Of a DNA stretch of 14,342 bases, positions 6,922-13,300 are shown one piece after another; positions within the stretch are counted from its first letter, which is position 1; each line of letters starts with the position of its first letter. The DNA is from an uncultured Prevotellaceae bacterium (GTDB lineage Bacteria; Bacteroidota; Bacteroidia; Bacteroidales; Bacteroidaceae): positions 1 through 14,342 of the forward strand of contig CALZOH010000066.1 in assembly GCA_945827465.1 (NCBI GenBank), in the 5' to 3' direction. The position numbers were made by a program, and so were the translations under genes. Under the pieces are notes generated by a model. The model worked only from the letters and a program-made list of their open reading frames with translations. It did not search any database and was not told the DNA's origin.

Positions 6922-7539
6922 TTATATATAGAGAATACATAAAAATCCACACACCAGTCCGATAAACAGGCCAAGGTTGACTTCGTAAAGAGCGTGCTGG
7001 CGAAGGATCAGGCGACTGGTACCTACACATCCTGCTATCAGCAGGGAGAGGCAGAGCCACCACGTGGGGTTAAATACAAAGATGATGGAAAAGGCAAGCA
7101 GGGCGCCAATCATGGCACCGGCCGCTGCCGAATGCGTACTGATGCGTATCCAGTTGTTGATGAGGGCGCAGATAATCTGCAGAATGAATGCTCCTGCCAA
7201 AATGCTGATCATCATGTGGGGCATGTGCATTTCGGTGAGCAGGAAGAGGCAACATCCGTAGCAGAGAATGAAAATGATGTAGGGAATGGTGCGCATTTCG
7301 CGTCGGCTGAGTTGCCTGCGATGCAAGCCGTTGAGCCGTCTGAAGGCGTAAATGGAGAGGAGGGGAAATACTACCGTAAACAGATAGACGATGGCCAGGA
7401 TGAATAGCTTGTAGTTCAGCGGAAGGAGCTTCATGTAGCTGAACGTAAACAGAATCAGAAAAGCCAATACCGGCAGGTAGAAAGGCGCAAACAGCATGGA
7501 AAACAGTTTGGCGGTGTAGATGATATAGGTATTCTTCAT
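6922..7539 (-). CDS. PAP2-like (phosphatidic acid phosphatase type 2) integral membrane protein
   Basis: A 205-residue protein with about six hydrophobic segments (roughly 15-33, 44-64, 85-101, 108-126, 136-156, 160-172, 188-204). The C-terminal part fits a PAP2 phosphatase signature in degenerate form: ISTHS (133-137) replaces PSGH and keeps the His, and SR at 175-176 is followed at the correct spacing by His182 and Glu186 where the canonical Asp would be. A basic stretch, RRQLSRREMR (74-83), sits where the first motif should be. A lipid or isoprenoid diphosphate phosphatase role is possible, and undecaprenyl or lipid A phosphates are candidates. Loss of PSGH and Asp-to-Glu make activity uncertain. 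Its start overlaps the rpoN stop by 4 bp (ATGA), and GH16 follows after 2 bp. Confidence 0.75.
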   Translation of the reverse strand: MKNTYIIYTAKLFSMLFAPFYLPVLAFLILFTFSYMKLLPLNYKLFILAIVYLFTVVFPLLSIYAFRRLNGLHRRQLSRREMRTIPYIIFILCYGCCLFLLTEMHMPHMMISILAGAFILQIICALINNWIRISTHSAAAGAMIGALLAFSIIFVFNPTWWLCLSLLIAGCVGTSRLILRQHALYEVNLGLFIGLVCGFLCILYI

Positions 7540-9041
7540 TTTCTCATTCTGGCTATGGGGTATCCCAATTCTTCTCTGTATTTGGCAATGGTGCGTCGGG
7601 CGATGTTGTACCCTTGTTTCTTGAGTATTTCGGTGATCGCCTGATCGCTGAGTGCGTTCTCTTTGTCTTCTGAAGTAATCAGATGCTTGATGATGCTTTT
7701 AATTTTCAGCGATGACACGTCGCTACCTTCTTGGGTAAACCGATTGCTGAAAAAGAATTTCAGTGGAAGAATGCCGTATTCGGTATCCACATATTTGCTG
7801 TTGCTGACGCGCGAGATGGTTGAAACATCCATTCCCGTACGTTCGGCAATGTCACGCAGTTTCATGGGGTGGAGCAAGCTTTCGTCACCTTCTTCAAAGT
7901 AGTCTTTTTGCATGCTGACGATGGAGCGCATGGTGTTGAGCATGGTCTCGTTTCTCATCTTGATGGCCGTGATGAATGTTTGTGCGGCTTCTACCTTCTG
8001 CTTGGCATAGACGTAAGTTTCCTTTTGCTCTCGACTGAGGTTGTCTTTGTTGCGGTTGTATTCCTCAATGGTTTCTTTGAACGAGCGACTGACTTGGAGG
8101 GTGGGCACGTTGCCATTGTTGAGCATGATTTCTAATTCGCCCCGGTCGTTATGGTACACCCTGAAGTCAGGAATAATGTTTTGGAAGTTGCGTTCCAGCG
8201 TGCTGTCGCTTAGTCCGCTTCCCGGTCTCGGATTGAGGTGCGTGAGATTGTTGTAGACGTTCTTGACGCTCTCGTCGTTCAACTTAAAACGCTCTTTGAT
8301 TTTTGTCAGGCGTTTATGGGTGAAGTCATCGAAGTATTTTTCGATGATGACTTGCTCGATTTCTTTCCATTCAGAGTGGTAATCGGGGTCTTTGAGTTGC
8401 ATTAGCAGACATTCCTGCAGCGACTGCGCTGCTATGCCGATGGGCTCGAATGTTTGCAGCGTGTGCAGGCATTCTTCGATTTCTTTCACCGAGGCATCCA
8501 GATAATAGTTGATGGCAAGTTCGTCGCTGATGGTATCTAAGTCTTTGCGTAACAAACCGTCGTTGTCGAGCGAGCCAATCAAGTATTCGATGATTTGCTT
8601 TTGTCTTTGCGTCAAATCATATTCGCCGATTTGTGCAATCAGACGATCGTAAAAAGTTTCGGTATTTTTAACCAACAAATATCCATATTCCGAATCGTTG
8701 TTGGCAGTATTCAGTAAGTAATCGGGAGTGTCATCATCGCCCAAATAGTCGGCGCGTCGGTCTTCATTATATTGTTCCAACGATTCATAGTTGCTACTTG
8801 CTTCGTTGGCTTCTTCGTTGCCGTCTGCATCTTCATCGTTGCTTTCTTCGCTCCGGGTGTTTTCTTCTTTCTGAACCTCTTCAAGGGCAGAATTTTCAAG
8901 CATCTCATTCTTTACCCGGCTTTCCAAATCTGAAACGGGCAATTCCAGCAAGCGCATGAGCGAGTATTGCAGGGGTAATATCGACTGCGTTTGCGTCTGA
9001 GTCTGTTGTAGGACTTGTTCTTGTGAAAGCTCCGGAGCCAT
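7536..9041 (-). CDS. rpoN: RNA polymerase sigma-54 factor (RpoN)
   Basis: The alternative sigma factor that recognises -24/-12 promoters and needs an AAA+ activator to open DNA. The protein has 501 residues. Region I is Gln-rich (1-50, QEQVLQQTQTQTQ), region II is very acidic (about 55-105), the core-binding domain covers about 120-240, a helix-turn-helix lies near 395-415 (LRDIAERTGMDVSTISRV), and the diagnostic RpoN box is present at 481-490 (ARRTIAKYRE). The start at 9041 gives the expected region I, and the next upstream in-frame ATG candidate is closed by a stop. It overlaps the PAP2-like gene by 4 bp and heads the minus-strand gene run. No sigma-54 activator gene or convincing -24/-12 promoter was seen in the window. 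Confidence 0.97.
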   Translation of the reverse strand: MAPELSQEQVLQQTQTQTQSILPLQYSLMRLLELPVSDLESRVKNEMLENSALEEVQKEENTRSEESNDEDADGNEEANEASSNYESLEQYNEDRRADYLGDDDTPDYLLNTANNDSEYGYLLVKNTETFYDRLIAQIGEYDLTQRQKQIIEYLIGSLDNDGLLRKDLDTISDELAINYYLDASVKEIEECLHTLQTFEPIGIAAQSLQECLLMQLKDPDYHSEWKEIEQVIIEKYFDDFTHKRLTKIKERFKLNDESVKNVYNNLTHLNPRPGSGLSDSTLERNFQNIIPDFRVYHNDRGELEIMLNNGNVPTLQVSRSFKETIEEYNRNKDNLSREQKETYVYAKQKVEAAQTFITAIKMRNETMLNTMRSIVSMQKDYFEEGDESLLHPMKLRDIAERTGMDVSTISRVSNSKYVDTEYGILPLKFFFSNRFTQEGSDVSSLKIKSIIKHLITSEDKENALSDQAITEILKKQGYNIARRTIAKYREELGYPIARMRK

Positions 9042-9070
9042 GCTTATTGCATTGTTCTATATTGGGGGTT

Positions 9071-9078
9071 CAAAAGTA
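9071..9078 (-). promoter_or_regulatory. rpoN: Possible -7 box for rpoN
   Basis: Minus-strand TACTTTTG matches TAnnTTTG and lies 30 bases upstream of the rpoN start codon. No TTTG is present at the expected -33 position. A second candidate, TAACTTTG at 9175-9168, has TTCG 21 bases upstream and would give a leader of roughly 120 bases. Either could be the real promoter; assignment is by pattern only. Confidence 0.3.
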
Positions 9079-9180
9079 CAAAATAATAAGGAAAAGCACC
9101 TTTTTTAAACATGGTTTATTTGTGAAATCGATGATTTACCCCAATCCGCAGTGTCCAATAGCGAATGCAAAGTTAACAAC

Positions 9181-9224
9181 AAGCATCCTTCTTGTTCGAA
9201 ATTATTCGGCAAAGAAGGATGCTT
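9181..9224. other. Strong hairpin upstream of rpoN
   Basis: AAGCATCCTTCTT (9181-9193) pairs perfectly with 9212-9224 around an 18-base loop, and GATGCTTGTT just to the right (about 9225-9234) can compete for pairing with AACAAGCATC (9178-9187). No gene on either strand ends directly before it. It may be a terminator insulating rpoN from upstream transcription, or a structured leader if rpoN starts transcription further upstream. Confidence 0.5.
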
Positions 9225-9272
9225 GATGCTTGTTCAAATAATCATAACATCTGCTGTTATCATCGAAAAAGT

Positions 9273-9393
9273 GTAGGGGCGTATCGCATACGCCCTCTAT
9301 GGTGGCGAACACGCCCATTAAACGATGGTGTTTTGATCGTCGCGATTGTTTTCATCTTCGCCCACGTGAAGGGCGTATGCGATACGCCCCTAC
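9273..9393. repeat. REP-like inverted-repeat pair, copy 2
   Basis: The 23-bp arms (9273-9295 and 9371-9393) are perfect reverse complements, each containing the GGGCGTA/TACGCCC mini-hairpin, around a 75-bp spacer. It matches copy 1 (988-1132) in both arms, in the inner right flank (TCGCC, then GTGAAG) and in about 10 bp beyond the right arm, and is in the same orientation. The spacer is shorter and diverged (75 against 99 bp). This is a dispersed family element rather than a gene. Confidence 0.85.
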
Positions 9394-9933
9394 GATTTTC
9401 CTATGACGCAGAAACAAACGGATTCTCACATCATGGTTTGCGCAATTGTTTCACCATCAAAGATGAGCTTGCAAATGGAGAGCATTTATATACCGGGCGT
9501 TATTGGCTCTTCCGCGACTGGGAACCATGGTTTGAAAAGCGTGCAAAAAGCACCTGCAACTTGCGAAATGAGGACTATTCCTTGCGCAAAGTGGCTATCG
9601 CAACCGCGAAAATGAAATTGTTCACTGCGCAAAGGGTCTCGCAACTGCGAAAATGAGTTTGCTCCTTGCGCAAAGTGGCTATCGCAACCGCGATAATGAG
9701 ATTGTCCCTTGCGCAAACTGTCATCGCATTTGCCGAAATGAAATTGTCCCTCCGACAATGGTGCTTCGGCAATCGCGATAGGACTTTGCACAGCAGCGCA
9801 AGCCGTTCATCTCAATTGCGTGTGGATAATTGTTGTTATTGCCAATGCTTGTAGCCTTTTAGAGTTAAAGGAATGTTCTTCGGTCAGACTCCCTTTCGCG
9901 ATGGATATGCTTGTTCTTTCGGTAAAAAATGAA
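9394..9933. other. Gene-free stretch containing the 9541-9795 tandem repeats
   Basis: Apart from the tandem repeat at 9541-9795 I see nothing I can name at 9394-9540 or 9796-9933. Short open frames cross it in several directions, but they lack recognisable domains, and the repeat period (41-43 bp) is not a multiple of three, as expected for non-coding repeats. Confidence 0.6.
9541..9795. repeat. About six degenerate tandem repeats of 41-43 bp
   Basis: Units begin near 9541, 9584, 9627, 9668, 9711 and 9753 (steps 43, 43, 41, 43, 42). The best-conserved parts are TTGCGCAAAGTGGCTATCGC and the following CCGCGAAAATGA(A/G)ATTGTCC. Each good unit contains the palindrome TTGCGCAA and a small TCGC/GCGA hairpin. 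The outer units are the most decayed. There are no unique spacers, so this is not a CRISPR array. It begins about 150 bp to the right of REP-like copy 2. Confidence 0.85.
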
Positions 9934-9967
9934 TCTGCGCAGTAATCGATAGTGATTACTGCGCAGA
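9934..9967 (-). terminator. Intrinsic terminator of the sugar-symporter remnant
   Basis: A perfect 14-bp stem (TCTGCGCAGTAATC at 9934-9947 with 9954-9967) has a 6-base loop, and on the minus strand it is followed by ATTTTTT. It lies about 70 bp downstream of the stop codon of the truncated transporter, so it is that gene's original terminator, kept intact. Confidence 0.8.
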
Positions 9968-10037
9968 CAATCTAAGGAAAATTCAAATGTTGTTGGTTCG
10001 TTTGTTAAATGAGAAATGATCCTCGTATGGAGGAATG

Positions 10038-10340
10038 TTACTTCTTCCAGAGACGTGTCATTTCTTCAAGAGTTTTGCCTTTTGTTTCAGGTACGAGACG
10101 CCATACGAAAAGTGCGGCGATTACACAAATAACGCCATAAAGAGTGTAAGCAAAGCAGTGGCCAAACTTATCTCCCATTTCACCCAAACGCATGTTGTAC
10201 ATGGGTAAGAAGGTGGATGATACGATAAAATTGAAAACCCACTGGAATGCAACAGCAACAGCTACTGCAGCGCCACGAATGGTGTTGGGGAAAATCTCTG
10301 CAATCATTACCCAACAAATCGGGCCCCATGAGAACATAAA
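10038..10340 (-). pseudogene. XylE-like sugar:H+ symporter, C-terminal remnant only
   Basis: The remaining ~100 codons encode the last two to three membrane segments of a sugar porter of the major facilitator superfamily. The segments SWGPICWVMIAEIFPNTIRG and the terminal VPETKGKTLEEMTRLWKK closely resemble E. coli XylE (SWGPVCWVLLSEIFPNAIRG; VPETKGKTLEELEALW). Family members are about 450-490 residues, so roughly four fifths is missing. Homology stops within one or two codons of the left arm of the 10339-10504 element, and nothing resembling the missing part lies beyond that element. The terminator is intact. The ATG near 10337 is an internal Met; a functional protein is unlikely. D-xylose is the likeliest ancestral substrate, but other sugars are possible. 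Confidence 0.85.
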
Positions 10341-10504
10341 CCCAAATCGGTCATTAGACTATTATGCGCAAACAAACTTTCTTTTTGTCATCTGCCTTTC
10401 CGTTTTTCGGTTGCAATGGAACCCCATTGCGCCCTCAAAACGTAGAGACATCTGAACAAAAACAAGAGTTGTTATCATCATAACGCTAATGACCGATTTG
10501 GGTT
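10339..10504. mobile_element. 166-bp MITE-like element with 19-bp terminal inverted repeats
   Basis: AACCCAAATCGGTCATTAG (10339-10357) is exactly reverse-complemented at 10486-10504. The interior has no meaningful ORF but holds a 7-bp hairpin (GCAATGG, AACC, CCATTGC at 10413-10430). The left end coincides with the breakpoint of the sugar-symporter gene. The flanks (...AACAT and CAATG...) do not show a clear target duplication. It is most likely a non-autonomous element, or an insertion sequence that lost its transposase, associated with an adjacent deletion. The family is not identified. Confidence 0.75.
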
Positions 10505-10633
10505 CAATGATAGGTTGTATATGTCGCAAAGTTACTCCTTGTTAATCAAATAGAAATCCAAATTGATTTGTCAAGTAGAGTGTAATGATTCAAATACAAG
10601 GTGTTCTTGTGTTCAAAATAGTTTTTACCACGC

Positions 10634-10720
10634 TCGGATGATCTTCTTTTCATCACCTGTGGATTAAACTTAATCCATGGCTCTTCGGACACAAATCGCA
10701 GCAGGAACGAGGTCATCCGA
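10634..10720. promoter_or_regulatory. Nested inverted repeats upstream of the lysO pair
   Basis: The outer arms TCGGATGA (10634-10641) and TCATCCGA (10713-10720) are complementary and can be extended inward with a few G-U pairs. Between them lies TGGATTAA-AC-TTAATCCA (10660-10677). The block ends 11 bases before a -7-like box for the lysine exporter genes. It could be an operator, a structured RNA leader from a more distant promoter, or debris from the deleted transporter region. Confidence 0.4.
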
Positions 10721-10731
10721 TTGAGAAATGA

Positions 10732-10739
10732 TAATTTTG
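10732..10739 (+). promoter_or_regulatory. Candidate -7 box for the lysO operon
   Basis: TAATTTTG fits TAnnTTTG and lies 38 bases before the chosen start codon at 10778, which would give a short leader of about 30 bases. No TTTG occurs at the expected -33 distance, so support is partial. Confidence 0.4.
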
Positions 10740-10777
10740 CCTCTGCAAATAATTCTACAAATACAAGAAGACAAGTT

Positions 10778-11071
10778 ATGTTCACAGTCATAGGTTTCAT
10801 GTTGTCCGGTTGGGTGATAGGGTATTTGTTACGCCAACACCTGCGAGGCATTTCAACTATCATTATGATTCTCATTTGCCTGCTGCTATTCTTATTGGGA
10901 TGGGAAGTAGGTGGCAATCACCGCATCATGTCGTCACTGATGAGTCTTGGATTGGAAGCATGTTTGATTGCTACTGCTTGCGTAATGGGAAGTTGCATAT
11001 TCGCTTTAATTTTATGGAAATGGGCCAGCCGTTTCAAAAACTCTCAATCGTCATCACATCATGAAGGGTAG
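10778..11071 (+). CDS. LysO-type lysine exporter, N-terminal subunit (split form)
   Basis: A 97-residue membrane protein with three hydrophobic segments (about 3-18, 26-42, 57-80), matching the first ~95 residues of E. coli LysO (YbjE), the L-lysine exporter (GYLI/GYLL near residue 15, then the second segment LLLFLLGWEVGG). I chose the ATG at 10778 (MFTVIGFMLSG). An in-frame ATG at 10721 would add a 19-residue polar leader that overlaps the -7-like box. The gene overlaps the next by 11 bases (ATGAAGGGTAG), so the two are surely translated together. In E. coli the two parts form one polypeptide; separate short and long subunits also occur in other bacteria. Confidence 0.8.
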   Translation: MFTVIGFMLSGWVIGYLLRQHLRGISTIIMILICLLLFLLGWEVGGNHRIMSSLMSLGLEACLIATACVMGSCIFALILWKWASRFKNSQSSSHHEG

Positions 11072-11663
11072 CCTCATTATCATAGGTTGTTTTTTGGCTG
11101 GTATATTGGTAGGCATTCATGGATGGGCCGGCGAAGCCTCTCGCATCTCAGATATAGGTTTCTACGTTTTATGCGCGCTCATGTTAATGGTAGGTATCAG
11201 CATGGGTAGCGATCCTGAGATATTCAAAAAATTCCGACATCTCAATCCACGATTGGCATTACTTCCTTTTACAACCATTGCAGGAACCCTAACCGCTGCT
11301 GCTCTTGTTGGCGTTCTGCTTCCTCATCGCACCATTACCGACACCATGGCCGTTGGAGCCGGCATGGGATACTATTCTTTGTCAAGTATTTTCATTACCA
11401 CTTATAAAGGAGCCGAATTGGGTACTGTTGCACTTATTTCCAATATCATTCGTGAACTGATCACACTCTTATTGACTCCCATTCTCGTGAAATATTTCAG
11501 CAAACTTGCACCCATTGCTGCCGGAGGAGCCACCACTATGGACACCACACTCCCCATTATTACCCGATATTCCGGTCAATCCCTCGTCATCGTATCTCTT
11601 TTTCACGGATTCGTCACAGACTTTAGCGTTCCATTTCTGGTTACGTTTCTGTGTTCCATATAA
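11061..11663 (+). CDS. lysO: LysO-family lysine exporter, main (C-terminal) subunit
   Basis: A 200-residue inner-membrane protein corresponding to the C-terminal two thirds of E. coli LysO, which exports L-lysine (and toxic analogues such as thialysine). Conserved blocks are visible: GAGMGYYSLSSI (99-110, GFGWYSLSGI in E. coli), NIIRELITLLLTPIL (128-142, NDLARELIAIMLIPGL in E. coli), GATTMDTTLP (156-165, GATSMDFTLP in E. coli) and FHGF (181-184). There are about six membrane segments. Its start overlaps the upstream small subunit. It converges with the exonuclease gene, with only 26 bp between the stops. Regulation is unknown; no lysine riboswitch was recognised upstream. Confidence 0.9.
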   Translation: MKGSLIIIGCFLAGILVGIHGWAGEASRISDIGFYVLCALMLMVGISMGSDPEIFKKFRHLNPRLALLPFTTIAGTLTAAALVGVLLPHRTITDTMAVGAGMGYYSLSSIFITTYKGAELGTVALISNIIRELITLLLTPILVKYFSKLAPIAAGGATTMDTTLPIITRYSGQSLVIVSLFHGFVTDFSVPFLVTFLCSI

Positions 11664-11689
11664 CTATATCAGGGGAAGGACAGATACGG

Positions 11690-12250
11690 TTATTTGACTT
11701 TATCGTAGATAGCTCTTGTTAAAGCAATATCGTAGTCAGCGCTATGGAGCTCATCTTCCGTGACGGTGATGCCTAACTTTTTAGCAACCGTTGAGAGTTT
11801 GAAGTTTTCCATTCCAGCTCGCTCGTTGAGTAGGTATTGTGTGGCCAATACCATGACGTCAATGCTGTTTGACCAGAACCATGAACCAAAGAACTTATCG
11901 TTATTTTGTAAAAAGAAACCGCGTAGAAAGTTGTTGTCAAACGAGGTATTGTTGTAACCCACCAAAAAGTATTTATCGTTTTTGTTATATTGGTCTACAT
12001 ATCGGCCAAGCATGGCGATTAGTTTTCCAAATATTTCTTCCATGGGTGGATAGTTGAGTATTTGTTCTGCCGTAACACCGGCAACGGCCAAAGCTTGTGG
12101 GTCGATTTGTGCTTTTGGATTGGGACGAACATGGAAGTTGAAAGATTCCATTACTTGGCCGTCAATAACTATCTGACCACTGATTTGGTGGATTCCGTGT
12201 CGACCAGGATTAATGCCGGTCGTTTCCAAGTCGTAAAAAAAGAGTTTCAT
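11690..12250 (-). CDS. DEDDh 3'-5' exonuclease (DnaQ/RNase T superfamily)
   Basis: A 186-residue single-domain 3'-5' exonuclease. All metal ligands of the DEDDh type are present: Asp7 and Glu9 in FYDLETTG, Asp105 in NTSFDNNFL, and His169 plus Asp174 in HSADYD. The length matches stand-alone proofreading-like or RNA-processing exonucleases rather than a full polymerase. The substrate (DNA or RNA) cannot be told from sequence. It starts 22 bp after nadA and is probably the last gene of that operon. Confidence 0.9.
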   Translation of the reverse strand: MKLFFYDLETTGINPGRHGIHQISGQIVIDGQVMESFNFHVRPNPKAQIDPQALAVAGVTAEQILNYPPMEEIFGKLIAMLGRYVDQYNKNDKYFLVGYNNTSFDNNFLRGFFLQNNDKFFGSWFWSNSIDVMVLATQYLLNERAGMENFKLSTVAKKLGITVTEDELHSADYDIALTRAIYDKVK

Positions 12251-12272
12251 GAGTAGATAGCGACAATGACAG

Positions 12273-13283
12273 TTATAATCCTAATTCTTTTGAAAGGGCA
12301 ATCATGCGGTCAATAGGTTTGGCTGCAGCTTTCACAATGTTGGCGTCTACTTCTACTTCGGGCCATTCGTATTTTAGGCAGTTGTAGAGTTTTTCGAGGG
12401 TGTTCATGCGCATGTAGGCGCATTCATTGCACATGCAGGTTTTTCCCGGAGTTTCAGTGTCATCGGGTGGAACAGGGATGAACTGTTTATGTGGACTTTT
12501 GCGTTGCATTTCAAAAAGAATACCGCTTTCTGTGGCGACTATGAAGCGTTGTTCATCGCTTTCTACGGTGTATTTCAGTAAGGCGGCCGTTGAACCCACT
12601 ACATCTGCCAATTTGAGAACCGGTCCTTTGCACTCGGGGTGGGCCAGGACTTTTGCATCGGGATATTGCTGTTTAAGTCCTAAAATCTTTCCTACTGAGA
12701 AACGTTCGTGTACGTGACAGGCACCGTTCCAAAGCACCATTTGTCGGCCGGTTACTTGATTGAGGTATTCTCCCAAGTTGCGGTCGGGGCCAAATATGAT
12801 GGGCTCATCTTTCGGAAAGCTTTCAACAATTTGCCGGGCATTTGATGAGGTAACCACAATGTCGGTAAGCGCTTTTACGTCGGCAGAAGTGTTGACATAC
12901 GAAATGACGCGGTGACCGGGGTGAGCTTTAACAAATTCTCCAAATTCACGGGCCGGACAACTTTCAGCCAATGAACAAGAGGCGTTCAGGTCGGGAATAA
13001 GCACTTTTCGGTCGGGGCATAGTACCTTGTTGGTTTCACCCATAAAGTGAACACCACACATGACGATGATTTTTGCATCAGTTTGGGCGGCTTTACGAGC
13101 TAAAGCTAAACTATCACCGATGAAGTCTGCAATTTCTTGAAGAGACGCGTCTGTATAGTAATGAGCCATAATGACGGCATTCTTCTCTGCGCACATGCGT
13201 CGTATCTCAGACCTTAAATCAATATCTTCAGGAATGGGTTCACAAGCGTAACCCTTTTCTTTCCAAAGTTGTTTTATTTCCAT
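12273..13283 (-). CDS. nadA: Quinolinate synthase (NadA)
   Basis: A 336-residue [4Fe-4S] enzyme that condenses iminoaspartate with dihydroxyacetone phosphate to give quinolinate in de novo NAD synthesis. Three pseudo-repeat domains are visible with AHYY (40-43), MCGVHFMGETNKVL (75-88, Cys76), WNGACHVHERF (185-195, Cys189) and CNECAYMRMNTL (285-296, Cys288). The third cluster region reads CxCxxC (283, 285, 288) rather than the CxxCxxC of E. coli; the predicted ligand Cys288 is kept. nadB and nadC are not nearby. It starts 17 bp after a lipoprotein gene and 22 bp before the exonuclease gene. Confidence 0.97.
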   Translation of the reverse strand: MEIKQLWKEKGYACEPIPEDIDLRSEIRRMCAEKNAVIMAHYYTDASLQEIADFIGDSLALARKAAQTDAKIIVMCGVHFMGETNKVLCPDRKVLIPDLNASCSLAESCPAREFGEFVKAHPGHRVISYVNTSADVKALTDIVVTSSNARQIVESFPKDEPIIFGPDRNLGEYLNQVTGRQMVLWNGACHVHERFSVGKILGLKQQYPDAKVLAHPECKGPVLKLADVVGSTAALLKYTVESDEQRFIVATESGILFEMQRKSPHKQFIPVPPDDTETPGKTCMCNECAYMRMNTLEKLYNCLKYEWPEVEVDANIVKAAAKPIDRMIALSKELGL

Positions 13284-13300
13284 ATGGTACTTGATGAGAG

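Noticed and set aside
6920..7063. 48-residue N-terminal extension of the GH16 protein
   Set aside because: It would overlap the PAP2-like gene and hide a normal signal peptide that starts at 6919.
6994..7407. Plus-strand open frame of 137 codons opposite the PAP2-like gene
   Set aside because: Composition is typical of an antisense frame, while the minus-strand frame has membrane segments and a PAP2 signature.
9486..9791. Minus-strand frame encoding a repetitive 101-residue protein
   Set aside because: It is a translation of the 41-43-bp tandem repeats; the period breaks reading frame and no start signal or domain is present.
9541..9795. CRISPR array
   Set aside because: Units are contiguous and degenerate, with no unique spacers, and no cas genes are nearby.
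10721..10777. Earlier start for the small LysO subunit
   Set aside because: It adds a polar 19-residue leader covering the -7-like box; the ATG at 10778 aligns with the start of known LysO proteins.
10546..10917. Minus-strand frame that might hold the missing 5' part of the sugar symporter
   Set aside because: Its translation is polar and Ser/Lys-rich with no major-facilitator segments, and it runs antisense to the lysO gene.
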